64,000 nt of DNA from an uncultured Actinomycetes bacterium (GCA_937876245.1 CALEGP010000038.1:1-64000); one strand, 5' to 3'; positions 21,028 to 30,601 are shown, counted from the first letter of the stretch. Numbers and translations are program-made. The notes: generated by a model not told the origin, from the sequence alone.

Positions 21028-21657
21028 TTGTTTCTGATATTTAAGATCATCAAGCGAGCAATTACCTTCATCCTGTTGTTGGTGATAGTTCTTCCGCTTT
21101 ATGCCGGCTCTCGTGTTTGGTACACCGCAAATCACACAAGCCCAAAAGTAAGTGATGTGATCGTTGTTTTAGGTGCTGCTCAATTTGACGGAGTACCTAG
21201 CCCCGTTCTAGAAGCAAGACTTCGAGAAGCGAAACGTATTTTCGCTGCGAAATTGGCGCCGCAAATATTGACCGTGGGATCGAGAGCGCCGGGGGATCGT
21301 ACAACTGAGGCGGCAACTGGATTTGATTGGTTGGTCAGTCAGGGAGTCGCTAAAAGCTTTGTTGATTACATTCCTTTTGGTCGAGATACTCTGGCCAGCA
21401 CTAAGAGATATGTAAAAGTCATGAAGAAAATGAATATGAGTTCGGCAATCATCGTAACCGATGAATATCACTGCTTGCGAGCAATCACAATGGCGCAAGA
21501 CTTAGGAATTTCAGCGACCTGTGCACCTGCCAGAACTGGCCCGGCGTCAACAGGTAATTCAAGTTTACGTTATTTAATTCGCGAGACCGCCGCCTATTTG
21601 GCCTATGTCACCGTCGGGCGCCACGGTATTCATTTAACCGATCAGATTAAGAACTAG
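21028..21657 (+). CDS. YdcF-like (DUF218) membrane-anchored protein
   Basis: The 209-residue protein has one N-terminal membrane helix (about residues 8-26). A DUF218/YdcF-type domain follows, with DVIVVLGAAQFDGVPSPVLEARL, the SRDTLASTKRY-like segment (seen as GRDTLASTKRY) and IIVTDEYHCLRA. Members such as SanA/ElyC act in envelope integrity or polyprenyl recycling, but the function here is unknown. The TTG start at 21028 is 2 nt after dusB, with gggg upstream. Confidence 0.85.
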   Translation: MFLIFKIIKRAITFILLLVIVLPLYAGSRVWYTANHTSPKVSDVIVVLGAAQFDGVPSPVLEARLREAKRIFAAKLAPQILTVGSRAPGDRTTEAATGFDWLVSQGVAKSFVDYIPFGRDTLASTKRYVKVMKKMNMSSAIIVTDEYHCLRAITMAQDLGISATCAPARTGPASTGNSSLRYLIRETAAYLAYVTVGRHGIHLTDQIKN

Positions 21658-21691
21658 CAATGAGCGATGGAGCGGTTAAGGTTACGACACT

Positions 21692-22927
21692 ATGGTTTTA
21701 AAGGCAGCAGTTGAGCACTCCGGATATACTGATTTTGACCGCGCCCGCTATTTGGATGAGCCAGCAAAAAGATTGGGCCGAACTGAATTTGCTAGAGACC
21801 GCGCAAGAATTATTCATTCATTTGCGCTCCGCCGACTTGCCGCCAAGACTCAGTTAGCGGTTCCATGGGCGACAGATTTTCCTCGTACCCGACTTTCACA
21901 TTCACTTGAATGTGCTCAAGTTGGTCGAGAACTTGGTGCGGCACTTGGCGCAGATCCAGATTTGATGGAGGGGGCATGTCTTGCCCACGATATTGGCCAT
22001 CCACCTTTTGGCCACAACGGCGAGGATGCGCTCAATGAAGTTGCATTAAGTTGTGGCGGCTTCGAAGGCAATGCACAGAGTTTTCGCTTACTTGTTCGTC
22101 TGGAAGCCAAGACGGTTGATGCCGAGGGAATCTCCATTGGCTTGAATTTAACTCGAGCAAGCCTGGATGCCGCCACAAAATATCCATGGCCTCGTGCAGA
22201 GAATGCTCGCAAGTTCGGTGTTTACGATGACGATTTGGGAATTTTTAACTGGGTTAGAAAAGATGCGCCAATCGGCAGCCAATCCTTTGAGGCGCAAATA
22301 ATGGACTGGTCAGATGATGTGGCTTATTCCGTACATGATTTAGAAGATGCCCTGGTGACTGGCCAAGTTAAATTACATGATTTAACAAATGATTTTCCCG
22401 ATATTTACAAAGATGCGCAGGCTAATAATTTGGCCGATATCACAATCGAAGAGGCAAAAATTGCTCTCGAGAATTTACAGGAACTTTCTTGCTGGCCTAA
22501 AGAGTATGACGGTAGCCATAGGGCACTAGCCAGATTAAAAGATTTAGCAAGTCAGTTAGTCGGTCGTTTTGCAAGAGCTGCAGAAGAGGCAACACGAGCA
22601 GCACATGGTCAAGCCGATCTAACTAGGTACAAAGCCAATTTGGTTGTTCCGCGCGCTCAACATGTTGAAGTTGCCCTTCTTAAATCGCTGGCTGGTTTTT
22701 ATATTATCAATTCGGTCAATTCGGTAAAACGTTATGACAACGAACAAGTGCTGGTTCAAGAATTAGTCGCTGCAGTATTGAAAGATGCACCAAACACTTT
22801 AGAGTCCTTCTTTCTTCAAGATTGGAAACGCGCTACCACTGACAGCGCAAAATTGCGCGTAGTTATCGACCAAGTTGCGTCACTTACCGACCCTGGGGCA
22901 ATCGCTTTGCATACCCGACTAAGATAG
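21692..22927 (+). CDS. dgt: dGTP triphosphohydrolase-like HD protein
   Basis: This enzyme hydrolyses dGTP (and related dNTPs) to the nucleoside and triphosphate. It has the HD metal site: His70 in RTRLSHSLE, and His99-Asp100 in CLAHDIGHPPFGHNGE, with a later Asp in QIMDWSDDVAYSVHD. The 411 residues match the short Dgt-like subfamily that sits before dnaG in actinobacteria. It is followed after 5 nt by dnaG, linking dNTP pool control with replication priming. Confidence 0.93.
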   Translation: MVLKAAVEHSGYTDFDRARYLDEPAKRLGRTEFARDRARIIHSFALRRLAAKTQLAVPWATDFPRTRLSHSLECAQVGRELGAALGADPDLMEGACLAHDIGHPPFGHNGEDALNEVALSCGGFEGNAQSFRLLVRLEAKTVDAEGISIGLNLTRASLDAATKYPWPRAENARKFGVYDDDLGIFNWVRKDAPIGSQSFEAQIMDWSDDVAYSVHDLEDALVTGQVKLHDLTNDFPDIYKDAQANNLADITIEEAKIALENLQELSCWPKEYDGSHRALARLKDLASQLVGRFARAAEEATRAAHGQADLTRYKANLVVPRAQHVEVALLKSLAGFYIINSVNSVKRYDNEQVLVQELVAAVLKDAPNTLESFFLQDWKRATTDSAKLRVVIDQVASLTDPGAIALHTRLR

Positions 22928-22932
22928 GCGCT

Positions 22933-24768
22933 ATGGCTTCCGGTCGAATTCGTGATGAAGATGTGACTTATGTTCGCGATAACAGCGCAATAGATGGCGT
23001 TGTGGGCGATTTTGTACAGCTAAAGAGCGCAGGCGGCGGCCAGAAAAAGGGACTTTGTCCATTTCATGATGAGAAGAGCCCATCATTTCATGTGACCCCA
23101 AGCAAAGGTTTCTTTCACTGTTTTGGCTGCGGCGTCGGGGGAGATGTAATTGCCTTCTTGATGAAGATGGATCATTTATCGTTTTCCGAATCAGTGGAAC
23201 GACTCGCTGACCGAATGGGATATACCCTTCGTTATGACGGAACGAATGTAAGCGCGGGGCCGAGTGTCAACCGGTCCAGACTTGTGGCGGCAAATGTTGC
23301 TGCGATGAATTTCTATCGTGAACAGTTAAATCTTCCAGGTAACGCTCAGGTAGGTCGAGATTTTCTTCAGAAACGTGGCTTTGATAAGGCGGCAGCTGAA
23401 TTATTTGGTGTCGGATATGCGCCGGATGAATGGGATGGCCTCTATAAACATCTGAGGGAACTTGGATTTACAGATAGCGAATTATCTTTAGCAGGCTTAT
23501 CAAAAGATGGCACAAAGGGGCCGATAGATCGCTATCGGAATCGTTTAGTTTGGCCGATAAAAGATATCTCGGGTGATGTCGTTGGCTTTGGTGCTCGTAA
23601 ATTGGCTAGTGATGAAGTTGATCAAGGCCCTAAATATTTAAATACTTCAGAAACCCCAATTTATAAAAAGAGCCAAATTCTTTATGGTCTAGATATGGCG
23701 AAGAAAGAAATCGCCAAGAAACGTCAAGTGGTAATAGTTGAAGGATATACCGATGTAATGGCGGCACATTTAGCTGGAATCACTACCGCTGTTGCAACTT
23801 GTGGCACTGCCTTTGGCGATGACCACATTCGGGTTATTCGCCGCCTATTAATGGACGATGATGCTTTTCGCGGTGAAGTTATCTTTACCTTTGACGGCGA
23901 TGCTGCGGGACAAAAAGCGGCCCTTCGAGCATTTGATGATGATCAGAAATTTGTTGCCCAAACTTTTGTTGCAGTGGAGCCGTCAGGAATGGACCCCTGC
24001 GATCTGCGCATTGCATCGGGTGATGTTGCGGTCCGTGACCTGATCGCACGCCGAGTACCGTTATTTGAGTTTGCGATAAAAAGTGAGATTGCAAAATATG
24101 ATGTGGCATCGGCCGAAGGTCGGGTTTCTGCCCTGAACCAAGTTGCCCCACTTATTGGGAAAATACGCGATGCTTCATTGCGCCCCGAATATGCCAGATT
24201 GGTAGCGGGATGGCTTGGGATGGAAGTTGATATTGTCACAACCGCCATAAAGAAAAGTGCAACAAGGAGCGCTCCTGTCCAGAGCTTAGAACCAGCAAAA
24301 CAATCGGAAATTAACCTTCGTGATCCGGTATTGATGATGGAGCGCGAAGTACTTAAGATTAAATTGCAACACTCAGAGATGGCCAAAGATTGGGAACTAC
24401 TTGAGAAAAACGCATTTTCCTATTGGGCGTATCACCAACTACGGACCCAATTAGATCAGGCTTCAGAATTCAATGTACAAAAACTCCTAGCCGAGAGTGA
24501 GAGCGAGGACATTCGAGCGCTAATTACTGAATTAACCGTAGAGCCGATTCGCACTGATCGGGAAATATCCGAACGCTATATTGCTGCAATTTTTGCCAGA
24601 CTTCGCGAGGTGGCGCTAAGCAGATCGATAGCTGAAATTAAGTCAACTCTCCAGCGCCTTAATCCAACTGAGAATGAGGCTCAATATAATGAGACTTTCT
24701 CGGCTCTAGTGGCCATGGAAGCTGAACGTCGCAGCCAGAAAGACGCCGCTCTGGGTGAATTGGGTTAG
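22933..24768 (+). CDS. dnaG: DNA primase
   Basis: DnaG synthesises RNA primers for replication. The 611-residue protein has the CHC2 zinc finger (Cys42, His45, Cys63, Cys66), a TOPRIM domain with IVEGYTDVMAAH at about residue 265 and TFDGDAAGQKA near 318, and a helical C-terminal domain for helicase contact. The start is ATG at 22933, 5 nt after dgt. It precedes tRNA-Asn, a common actinobacterial order. Confidence 0.97.
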   Translation: MASGRIRDEDVTYVRDNSAIDGVVGDFVQLKSAGGGQKKGLCPFHDEKSPSFHVTPSKGFFHCFGCGVGGDVIAFLMKMDHLSFSESVERLADRMGYTLRYDGTNVSAGPSVNRSRLVAANVAAMNFYREQLNLPGNAQVGRDFLQKRGFDKAAAELFGVGYAPDEWDGLYKHLRELGFTDSELSLAGLSKDGTKGPIDRYRNRLVWPIKDISGDVVGFGARKLASDEVDQGPKYLNTSETPIYKKSQILYGLDMAKKEIAKKRQVVIVEGYTDVMAAHLAGITTAVATCGTAFGDDHIRVIRRLLMDDDAFRGEVIFTFDGDAAGQKAALRAFDDDQKFVAQTFVAVEPSGMDPCDLRIASGDVAVRDLIARRVPLFEFAIKSEIAKYDVASAEGRVSALNQVAPLIGKIRDASLRPEYARLVAGWLGMEVDIVTTAIKKSATRSAPVQSLEPAKQSEINLRDPVLMMEREVLKIKLQHSEMAKDWELLEKNAFSYWAYHQLRTQLDQASEFNVQKLLAESESEDIRALITELTVEPIRTDREISERYIAAIFARLREVALSRSIAEIKSTLQRLNPTENEAQYNETFSALVAMEAERRSQKDAALGELG

Positions 24769-24800
24769 GACCCAAGCGTCAGATATAGTTCGTTCGATAA

Positions 24801-24873
24801 TCCCTCATAGCTCAATTGGCAGAGCAGCCGACTGTTAATCGGCAGGTTCTTGGTTCGAGTCCAAGTGAGGGAG
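24801..24873 (+). tRNA. tRNA-Asn (anticodon GTT)
   Basis: A full cloverleaf can be drawn. The acceptor pairs tccctca with tgaggga, the anticodon stem gccga/tcggc encloses loop ctgttaa, and the T-arm is cttgg-ttcgagt-ccaag. The discriminator is G and no CCA is encoded. The length is 73 nt. Confidence 0.97.
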
Positions 24874-24932
24874 CTATTCCCCGATTTACTTAGGCCACCG
24901 TGGCAACAGAAGTATGGAATGGGATCCAATAA

Positions 24933-25811
24933 TTGAGCAGATACAGCCTCACTAAGTCTTGGCAGAATACTCCGGTAGCAGCGCGCATAATTCGACTTTT
25001 CCTTGGTGTTACTTTTATTTATGGCGGTTGGAATAAAGCAACAGATGCCGGTTTTCTTGACCCAGCATCAGCGCATTACATTGGCGCCCAAATTACCGGC
25101 TACTTAACAACTTCGCCTATCTCTTTCATTTTGAAGCAGATACTTGAACATGCAACGCTTTTTGGCTGGCTAATCATGCTCTCTGAATTTGCGATTGGTT
25201 TCGCAACCCTTGCTGGCATCGCCTTAGAGCTGGCATCAGTTGGTGGATTCGCACTTTCAATCACTCTTTGGCTAAGTGCAACTTGGAGCGTTAAGCCTTA
25301 CTTCCTTGGAAGCGATACTGCATATGCAGTTCTTTGGCTGGCGCTATTCTTTTTGGTCCGACAAAACACTAAGGGTAAACGCGTGACCGCGCTGTTGCCA
25401 GATTTGACTGATCGTCGAGAAATATTTCGACTCGCTGGAGTTGCAGCAGCATCTGTAGTTGCTGCGCTGGCAGGAAGTAGATTCAGAACCGCAACGCCAA
25501 CGCCTGAAGCTGGAAGTTCAATCATAAAGTTGGCAGATTTTCCGGTGGGCTCTGCACAAGGTTTTGTTGCAAACGATGGCACACCTAGCGTTCTCTTTAG
25601 GACTAAGGCCGGCCTCTTTGCCTACTCAAGAATTTGTACTCACCAAGGTTGCACGGTTGGCTATGATGCGAAAGCAAAGCTTCTAATCTGTCCTTGCCAC
25701 GGCTCAGAATTTGATCCGATGAAAGAGGGTTCTCCAATTTCTGGTCCGACAAAGATCCCCTTGCCTAAAATTAACGTCGCGATAAAAGGCGCAAATATCG
25801 TCCAGATTTAA
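24933..25811 (+). CDS. DoxX-like membrane domain fused to a Rieske [2Fe-2S] domain
   Basis: The first 145 residues form a four-helix DoxX/DoxD-type quinol-interacting membrane domain (GVTFIYGGWNKATD, FGWLIMLSEFAIGFA). A RREIFRLAG motif at 161-169 follows with a hydrophobic stretch, which looks like an internal Tat-type anchor. The C-terminal Rieske domain has both cluster boxes (Cys235-His237-Cys240 and Cys253-Cys255-His256), so the cluster and the disulfide pair are both possible. The protein probably passes electrons between quinol and an outer-face partner. The partner is unknown. The TTG start at 24933 is assumed. The 3' end overlaps convergent galK by 4 nt. Confidence 0.8.
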   Translation: MSRYSLTKSWQNTPVAARIIRLFLGVTFIYGGWNKATDAGFLDPASAHYIGAQITGYLTTSPISFILKQILEHATLFGWLIMLSEFAIGFATLAGIALELASVGGFALSITLWLSATWSVKPYFLGSDTAYAVLWLALFFLVRQNTKGKRVTALLPDLTDRREIFRLAGVAAASVVAALAGSRFRTATPTPEAGSSIIKLADFPVGSAQGFVANDGTPSVLFRTKAGLFAYSRICTHQGCTVGYDAKAKLLICPCHGSEFDPMKEGSPISGPTKIPLPKINVAIKGANIVQI

Positions 25812-26953
25812 TGTGGAGTTGTTAGATCGGTAATCCTGGCTCCGCTACTTGGCAGCGGGGAGAAGAATCTGGGCGCTCTAAATTTTGCGGCGCTAAATGA
25901 CGAAGTAATCTGCAATCTGACAAGTTCAGCATCTTGGGCGCTAACAAGAGCAATGGCACTTCCCCCAAACCCGCCCCCAATCATTCGCGCACCTAGAGCA
26001 CCAAATTCAAGTGCCGTTGTTACGGCTAGATCTAACTCCGGAGCAGAGACGGTGTAGTTATCGCGTAATGAAATATGCGCCGCACTTACGATTTTTCCAA
26101 AACCGCGGAAGTCCGCAGATTTAAGCAGTTCAACTGCATCTAGAACCCGCTGCATTTCAGTAACACCATGAAAGGCACGAGCGTAAGTTGTTGCATCAAG
26201 TTCGGACTTTCTCAAGACAAAATCAGTGAGTGAAATATCGCGAAGCGATGTAATCCCTAAATCCGAAACCGCCTTCTCGCATGAAGCGCGCCGTTCAGCA
26301 TAACCGCCGTCAACTAGAGCATGGTGGACTTGAGTATCAATTACTAAGAGCTCCAAGTGATGTGGCGCAATATCAAATGGAATCTGTTCGGTAGATAGAT
26401 CGCGAGTATCCAAAAGAAGAGCATGTCCTTGTTTTGCCATTAAAGAGACAGATTGATCCATAATTCCGCAAGGCATTCCAACATAGATATTCTCACCCTT
26501 CTGTGCAGCGCGGGCTAAAGTTGGAAGCGGCAAATTTAATTTGAAAAGTTCATTCACTGCAGTTGCAACTGCACATTCCAGAGCGGCGCTCGAAGATAGA
26601 CCCGCACCAAGTGGCACTTGGCCATCAATTAAAATATCGAGGCCAGAATCTATTTCAAGAGCCCAGAGAACTCCAATCGGGTATCGGGTCCAAGGCTCGC
26701 CACTTAGCGGCTCAAGTTTGCTTCTCTCAACCACCGAAATCTCGCTGGCTTTCTGTAAGGAAGCAACACGAATACTATTCGAGGAGTTTTTGGCAATTGC
26801 GACAGTTGTGACATCTGAAATTGCGAAGGGCAGAACAAAACCATCCAGGAAATCTACATGCTCGCCAATAAGATTCACTCGACCTGGGGCGCTAGCAATT
26901 ACATCGGGCTGCGCGCCGTATAACTCTACAAATTTAGCTGCGATTGGCGGCAT
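25808..26953 (-). CDS. galK: Galactokinase
   Basis: GalK phosphorylates galactose at C1, the entry of the Leloir pathway. The signature ASAPGRVNLIGEHVDFLDGF is at about residues 20-39, the ATP-binding GLSSSAALE lies near 125, and the C-terminal motif GGFGGSAIAL is present. I choose the ATG at 26953 (MPPIAAKF), with ggga 8 nt upstream, over a frame reaching 26989. It then overlaps the 3' end of galE by 20 nt and has 381 residues. It is the last gene of galT-galE-galK. Confidence 0.94.
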   Translation of the reverse strand: MPPIAAKFVELYGAQPDVIASAPGRVNLIGEHVDFLDGFVLPFAISDVTTVAIAKNSSNSIRVASLQKASEISVVERSKLEPLSGEPWTRYPIGVLWALEIDSGLDILIDGQVPLGAGLSSSAALECAVATAVNELFKLNLPLPTLARAAQKGENIYVGMPCGIMDQSVSLMAKQGHALLLDTRDLSTEQIPFDIAPHHLELLVIDTQVHHALVDGGYAERRASCEKAVSDLGITSLRDISLTDFVLRKSELDATTYARAFHGVTEMQRVLDAVELLKSADFRGFGKIVSAAHISLRDNYTVSAPELDLAVTTALEFGALGARMIGGGFGGSAIALVSAQDAELVRLQITSSFSAAKFRAPRFFSPLPSSGARITDLTTPH

Positions 26954-27899
26954 TTTGAGATTCCCAAGTATCACTGACCATTTGTTCAATACTTCGAAGT
27001 GGCGACCAACCCAAAATAGTTTTAGCCTTGGAGATATCCGCTATTAATATTGCGGGGTCTCCGGCTCGTCGAGCAGTAATTTTACTCGGGATCTCTCGGC
27101 CAAGAACTTTCGATGCAGCCCTGATGACCTCCATTACTGAGTATCCACTGCCGCTGCCCAAATTAATTATCAGATGCTTGCTCATCTCTAATTTTTCAAG
27201 AGCTGCAATATGTGCGTCAATTAAATCTACAACATGGATGTAATCCCGAATACATGTGCCATCTTGCGTCGGCCAGTCATCACCAAAAATATTAAGTGGG
27301 CTCTCTACGCTGGCACGCAGTAGATTGGGAATCAAATGAGTTTCTGGGTCGTGCCGTTCAGCAAGCCAGCCGCCTTCAGATTGAAGTGCACCTGCTACGT
27401 TGAAGTAGCGAAGGCTTATTGCCGCGATTCCACTTTTGGCTGCTTCGGTAATCATGCGGTCAACTTCCAGCTTGGTTGAGCCGTAAGGGCTGGTTGGATT
27501 TGTACTTGAGTCTTCAGTAATTGGTATAGCTTCGGGTTCACCGTAGGTCGCAGCCGTTGATGAGAAAACAAGTTTTGTGATACCTGCCTTTCTCATTTCA
27601 CTTAATAGAATTCGCGTTCCACCAACATTAACTTCATGATAGAGCTCGGGCTTCAAAACTGATTCACCGACTAGCGATTTAGCAGCGAAGTGGATTACCC
27701 CTTGGCAACCAGCAATAGCCCTTTGGACCGATGCCGGGTCAAGCAAGGAACCGTGAATGAAAGTTGCGCCACTAGGAACCGCATCTTCATGACCCGAAGA
27801 GCAGTCATCTAAAACGCTGACCTCATAACCTCGCGCTAAAAGCTCTGCTACTGCGGTGGAGCCAATATATCCAGCGCCACCTGTGACTAGGACCCGCAT
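26934..27899 (-). CDS. galE: UDP-glucose 4-epimerase
   Basis: This short-chain dehydrogenase fold enzyme interconverts UDP-galactose and UDP-glucose. The NAD loop GGAGYIG is at residues 7-13, with the catalytic Ser near 114 (SSTAATYGE) and the YGSTK Tyr139/Lys143 pair. The 321 residues fit the family. It overlaps galT at its start by one base and galK at its end. UDP-galactose would also feed envelope polysaccharides. Confidence 0.95.
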   Translation of the reverse strand: MRVLVTGGAGYIGSTAVAELLARGYEVSVLDDCSSGHEDAVPSGATFIHGSLLDPASVQRAIAGCQGVIHFAAKSLVGESVLKPELYHEVNVGGTRILLSEMRKAGITKLVFSSTAATYGEPEAIPITEDSSTNPTSPYGSTKLEVDRMITEAAKSGIAAISLRYFNVAGALQSEGGWLAERHDPETHLIPNLLRASVESPLNIFGDDWPTQDGTCIRDYIHVVDLIDAHIAALEKLEMSKHLIINLGSGSGYSVMEVIRAASKVLGREIPSKITARRAGDPAILIADISKAKTILGWSPLRSIEQMVSDTWESQNAANRS

Positions 27900-29026
27900 C
27901 AGATTTTTACATCACGCAATTGTGCTGCGGATTGCTCTGGCTTCATATCCATTATGAAAGCTTGCATCGCCGATTCGGAGCCGGCGAGATATTTAAGTTT
28001 CCCTGGCGCACGCCTGATACTTGTAATTTGCAGATGCAGTCCGAGAACATCATGGCCATCGTCAACCGGCGCCTGGTGCCATGAAGCCATATATGCCATC
28101 TCGATTCCAAAGACGCCATCTAAGCGTTGCATGGCCTCCTTCGCTACTTCACCAAAAGACTGAGCAGCCAAATCGGAGAGTTCGGAGAGATTGGCAACAA
28201 ATTTTTTTGGAGCGATGTGAATCTCGAAGGGATACCTAGATGCAAATGGAACATAGGCGAGCCAATCTGAATTTTGTGCAACCATTCGGAGCTCATCTTT
28301 TAGCTCGCGGGCAATAATGTCGGTCAAGAGTGGTCTGCCATTTTTCGCAAAATACTCTTTAGCAACTTGCAACATTTTCTCTACCCGAGGCGGCAGGTAT
28401 GAATAGGCATAAATTTGGCCATGAGGATGGTGCAAGGTAACGCCAACTTCAACTCCGCGATTTTCAAATGGGAAGATATGGCGGATAAATGCCAACTTTG
28501 AAATTTCCCGAGTTCGATCTCGCCAAGCTTCCATAATAAGTCGGATCTGTACGAGAGAGAGAGAGCCAAAATTGGCGTCATGGTCATCAGTAAACGAGAT
28601 AACTTCACAGAATCCAGCAGCGTCAACGGTGGGAGTATCGAGGCCGGCTAGTACTGGTAATTCCCATTCAGCCTTGGGGTCGGCAAGTGATGGCGAAAGA
28701 TTTTCAAATACCGCGACTTGGTAATTGGCTTCGGGAATTTCAGTTTGCAACCCCGGCTTAGTCGGACAAAGTGGGCACAATTCTTTGGGTGGAAGAAAGG
28801 CGCGCGTCTGGCGGTGTGCTGCCATGACAACCCATTCATTGGTAAGCGCATCTAGTCGAAGCTCTCCAAGTCCAGGACGATTTTCTACCGGCCGTTGATC
28901 CTTTGCCTCACGTATAACTTGCTCGGAATCATAATAAGAGATTGTCCTGCCGTCAGAGAGTTTTCGATCCTGACGCATAATGCCATCGCTAAGTTGGACC
29001 GCTTTTTCGCTGCTCACAGTGGGCAA
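27899..29026 (-). CDS. galT: Galactose-1-phosphate uridylyltransferase
   Basis: GalT exchanges UMP between UDP-glucose and galactose-1-phosphate. Visible are the N-terminal RLDALTNEWVVMA, the zinc-site LCPLCP, and the catalytic HPHGQIYAY that carries the covalently modified His. The C-terminal domain has WHQAPVDDG. The 375-residue frame starts with TTG at 29026; an ATG 16 codons later (MRQDRKLSDG) is also possible. It lies 19 nt downstream of the GH25 gene and starts the gal cluster. Confidence 0.94.
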   Translation of the reverse strand: MPTVSSEKAVQLSDGIMRQDRKLSDGRTISYYDSEQVIREAKDQRPVENRPGLGELRLDALTNEWVVMAAHRQTRAFLPPKELCPLCPTKPGLQTEIPEANYQVAVFENLSPSLADPKAEWELPVLAGLDTPTVDAAGFCEVISFTDDHDANFGSLSLVQIRLIMEAWRDRTREISKLAFIRHIFPFENRGVEVGVTLHHPHGQIYAYSYLPPRVEKMLQVAKEYFAKNGRPLLTDIIARELKDELRMVAQNSDWLAYVPFASRYPFEIHIAPKKFVANLSELSDLAAQSFGEVAKEAMQRLDGVFGIEMAYMASWHQAPVDDGHDVLGLHLQITSIRRAPGKLKYLAGSESAMQAFIMDMKPEQSAAQLRDVKI

Positions 29027-29045
29027 CTCTATCTTTCAATATCTT

Positions 29046-30332
29046 TTAATTACGAATTTGCCCCGCGCATGCATCAAATGGCTTTGGTGCTGGTTTCTTG
29101 GTCGGTGATGGTTTTGGCTCAGGAGTCGGGCCTTGGGTAACTTCAAAGTAAATCGGAATATCTACAGTTGAATGAGTCTGGGATGCATCAAAGTATTCGA
29201 TATAGCCAGCGTAAGTTCCGGCCGGCAGCGCAGAAATCTTTAGCGTCCAACGCCCAGATGCAGATCGAATAACACTCTGTGCTCCAACTTTGGCTAGCGA
29301 ATCGGCCGAAATAAAGCGCACACTTCCAGTGACTACTGGGGTCCCATTAGGTCGAGTAGCGTCAAGAGTGAAATCGGCAGAGTCATTTGTCGTAATTATG
29401 GAAGAACTAGAAGTCAAGGTTGCAGTCGTTGTCTCATTGAAGGGAAGTAGATCTACCGCATCTGGTTGCCAGATACCAGTTGTCATCGCATAAAATTGTT
29501 CACTACTTCCGCCAAAAACATTTAAATCAATTCGCGAACTCTTTACGCCATATCTCGAGCCCTTTCCGCAAGAGGTGTATTGCCAAATTTGATAGTCAGC
29601 AGTGCAATCAGCTTTAGTCCAAGAGTGGGCATAACAGCCAACGCTCTTCATGCCGGGGTGGTTGGCTAAATTAGCTGGGTCTTTTCCATAAGCAGCAATC
29701 CAAAGAGGATAGTTTGCAAGTTCTATCGATCTTTTCATCGCACCCTGCAAGAAATTAGGATAAGAATAAATAAGCGGATTCCGATTTGTTCTGGCCGAAA
29801 CTTCATCTAACCAGGTCTTCGCCCATAACGTCACATGCCTCTTCTTGGCATATTTCTTGCAGACACCAGAAATTTTACGAACGCAATTAGTTTCAAGATC
29901 CAGGGCTATCGGCAAATCCTGATCGGTATAGCCACCAATCTCAGCTAATCGCCAGATTGCCTTCTGTGCCTGTGCCATAGCATCAGCAACGACTTCGACT
30001 TTCTTTCTGGTATCTGGAAGGTATGCGAAATAGTAGAAGCCGGTATAAAGCCCCGCTTCATGCGCTGCGGTTCGATCTTCGATTAGATAATTTCTCGCCA
30101 TTTCGTCAGCGTCAGGATTAGAGTCAGAACCCTTGATAATCACAAAGCGAACTCCAGAGGCAGCCATTTTTGTGAAATTAATTGGCTTATCGTAAGGATG
30201 TTGCCATCGGCTGATATCTACGCCATGAATACGATTCCCTGGTCCCGCAGTTACAAGTTGTAGAGGAGCAGCAATCACATTTGTTGAAACCAATGAAAGA
30301 GAGAGGACAATGAGTAAGAATAAACGTCTCAA
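29046..30332 (-). CDS. Secreted GH25-family muramidase with C-terminal Ig-like region
   Basis: A signal peptide (about residues 1-21) leads into a glycoside hydrolase 25 domain (about 35-285). It shows HGVDISRWQ with the key Asp39, VRFVIIKGSD, TGFYYFAY and the catalytic LPIALDLET. After a linker comes an Ig/Big-like beta domain (about 305-405) and a Pro/Lys-rich tail. GH25 enzymes cut the glycan strand of peptidoglycan, so this is likely an autolysin or cell-wall remodelling enzyme. The TTG start overlaps the stop of the small upstream gene (TTGA). Confidence 0.9.
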   Translation of the reverse strand: MRRLFLLIVLSLSLVSTNVIAAPLQLVTAGPGNRIHGVDISRWQHPYDKPINFTKMAASGVRFVIIKGSDSNPDADEMARNYLIEDRTAAHEAGLYTGFYYFAYLPDTRKKVEVVADAMAQAQKAIWRLAEIGGYTDQDLPIALDLETNCVRKISGVCKKYAKKRHVTLWAKTWLDEVSARTNRNPLIYSYPNFLQGAMKRSIELANYPLWIAAYGKDPANLANHPGMKSVGCYAHSWTKADCTADYQIWQYTSCGKGSRYGVKSSRIDLNVFGGSSEQFYAMTTGIWQPDAVDLLPFNETTTATLTSSSSIITTNDSADFTLDATRPNGTPVVTGSVRFISADSLAKVGAQSVIRSASGRWTLKISALPAGTYAGYIEYFDASQTHSTVDIPIYFEVTQGPTPEPKPSPTKKPAPKPFDACAGQIRN

Positions 30333-30601
30333 GCTTCAATAACCTCCATTTTCTCCTGTGTTACTTTAAATATTGCAGAGACTAGTTTGTCAGTTTGTTG
30401 GGGGCTACGTGCGGTTTTGAAGTTGTGGTCGCCACTAAATTTCTCACTGTCGGCAAAGCTCACCTCCAATACATTGCCTTCTAGTTTTACTAACCTGGCA
30501 TCAAACCAGAGCAGCCAAGCAACTCGATCAACTTCCAAGATGGTATCGAGGATTTGATTCCAAGAAAGTTTGAGAGTTTCTATAGAGAATTCTGAGTTCA
30601 T
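30329..30601 (-). CDS. Small protein of unknown function, resembles a DnaX C-terminal segment
   Basis: The 90-residue protein has no signal peptide or membrane helix. The pattern SWNQILDTILEVDRVAWLLW followed by a strand-rich LEGNVLEVSFADSEKF recalls, from memory, the small C-terminal domain of actinobacterial DNA polymerase III gamma/tau. That likeness is unproven. Its ATG overlaps the glcF stop (TAATG) and its stop overlaps the GH25 start, so it is firmly inside this operon and very likely translated. Confidence 0.65.
   Translation of the reverse strand: MNSEFSIETLKLSWNQILDTILEVDRVAWLLWFDARLVKLEGNVLEVSFADSEKFSGDHNFKTARSPQQTDKLVSAIFKVTQEKMEVIEA

Noticed and set aside
21660-21701. 13-residue leader-peptide-like frame overlapping the dgt start
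   Set aside because: No attenuator hairpins or regulatory codon runs; probably chance.
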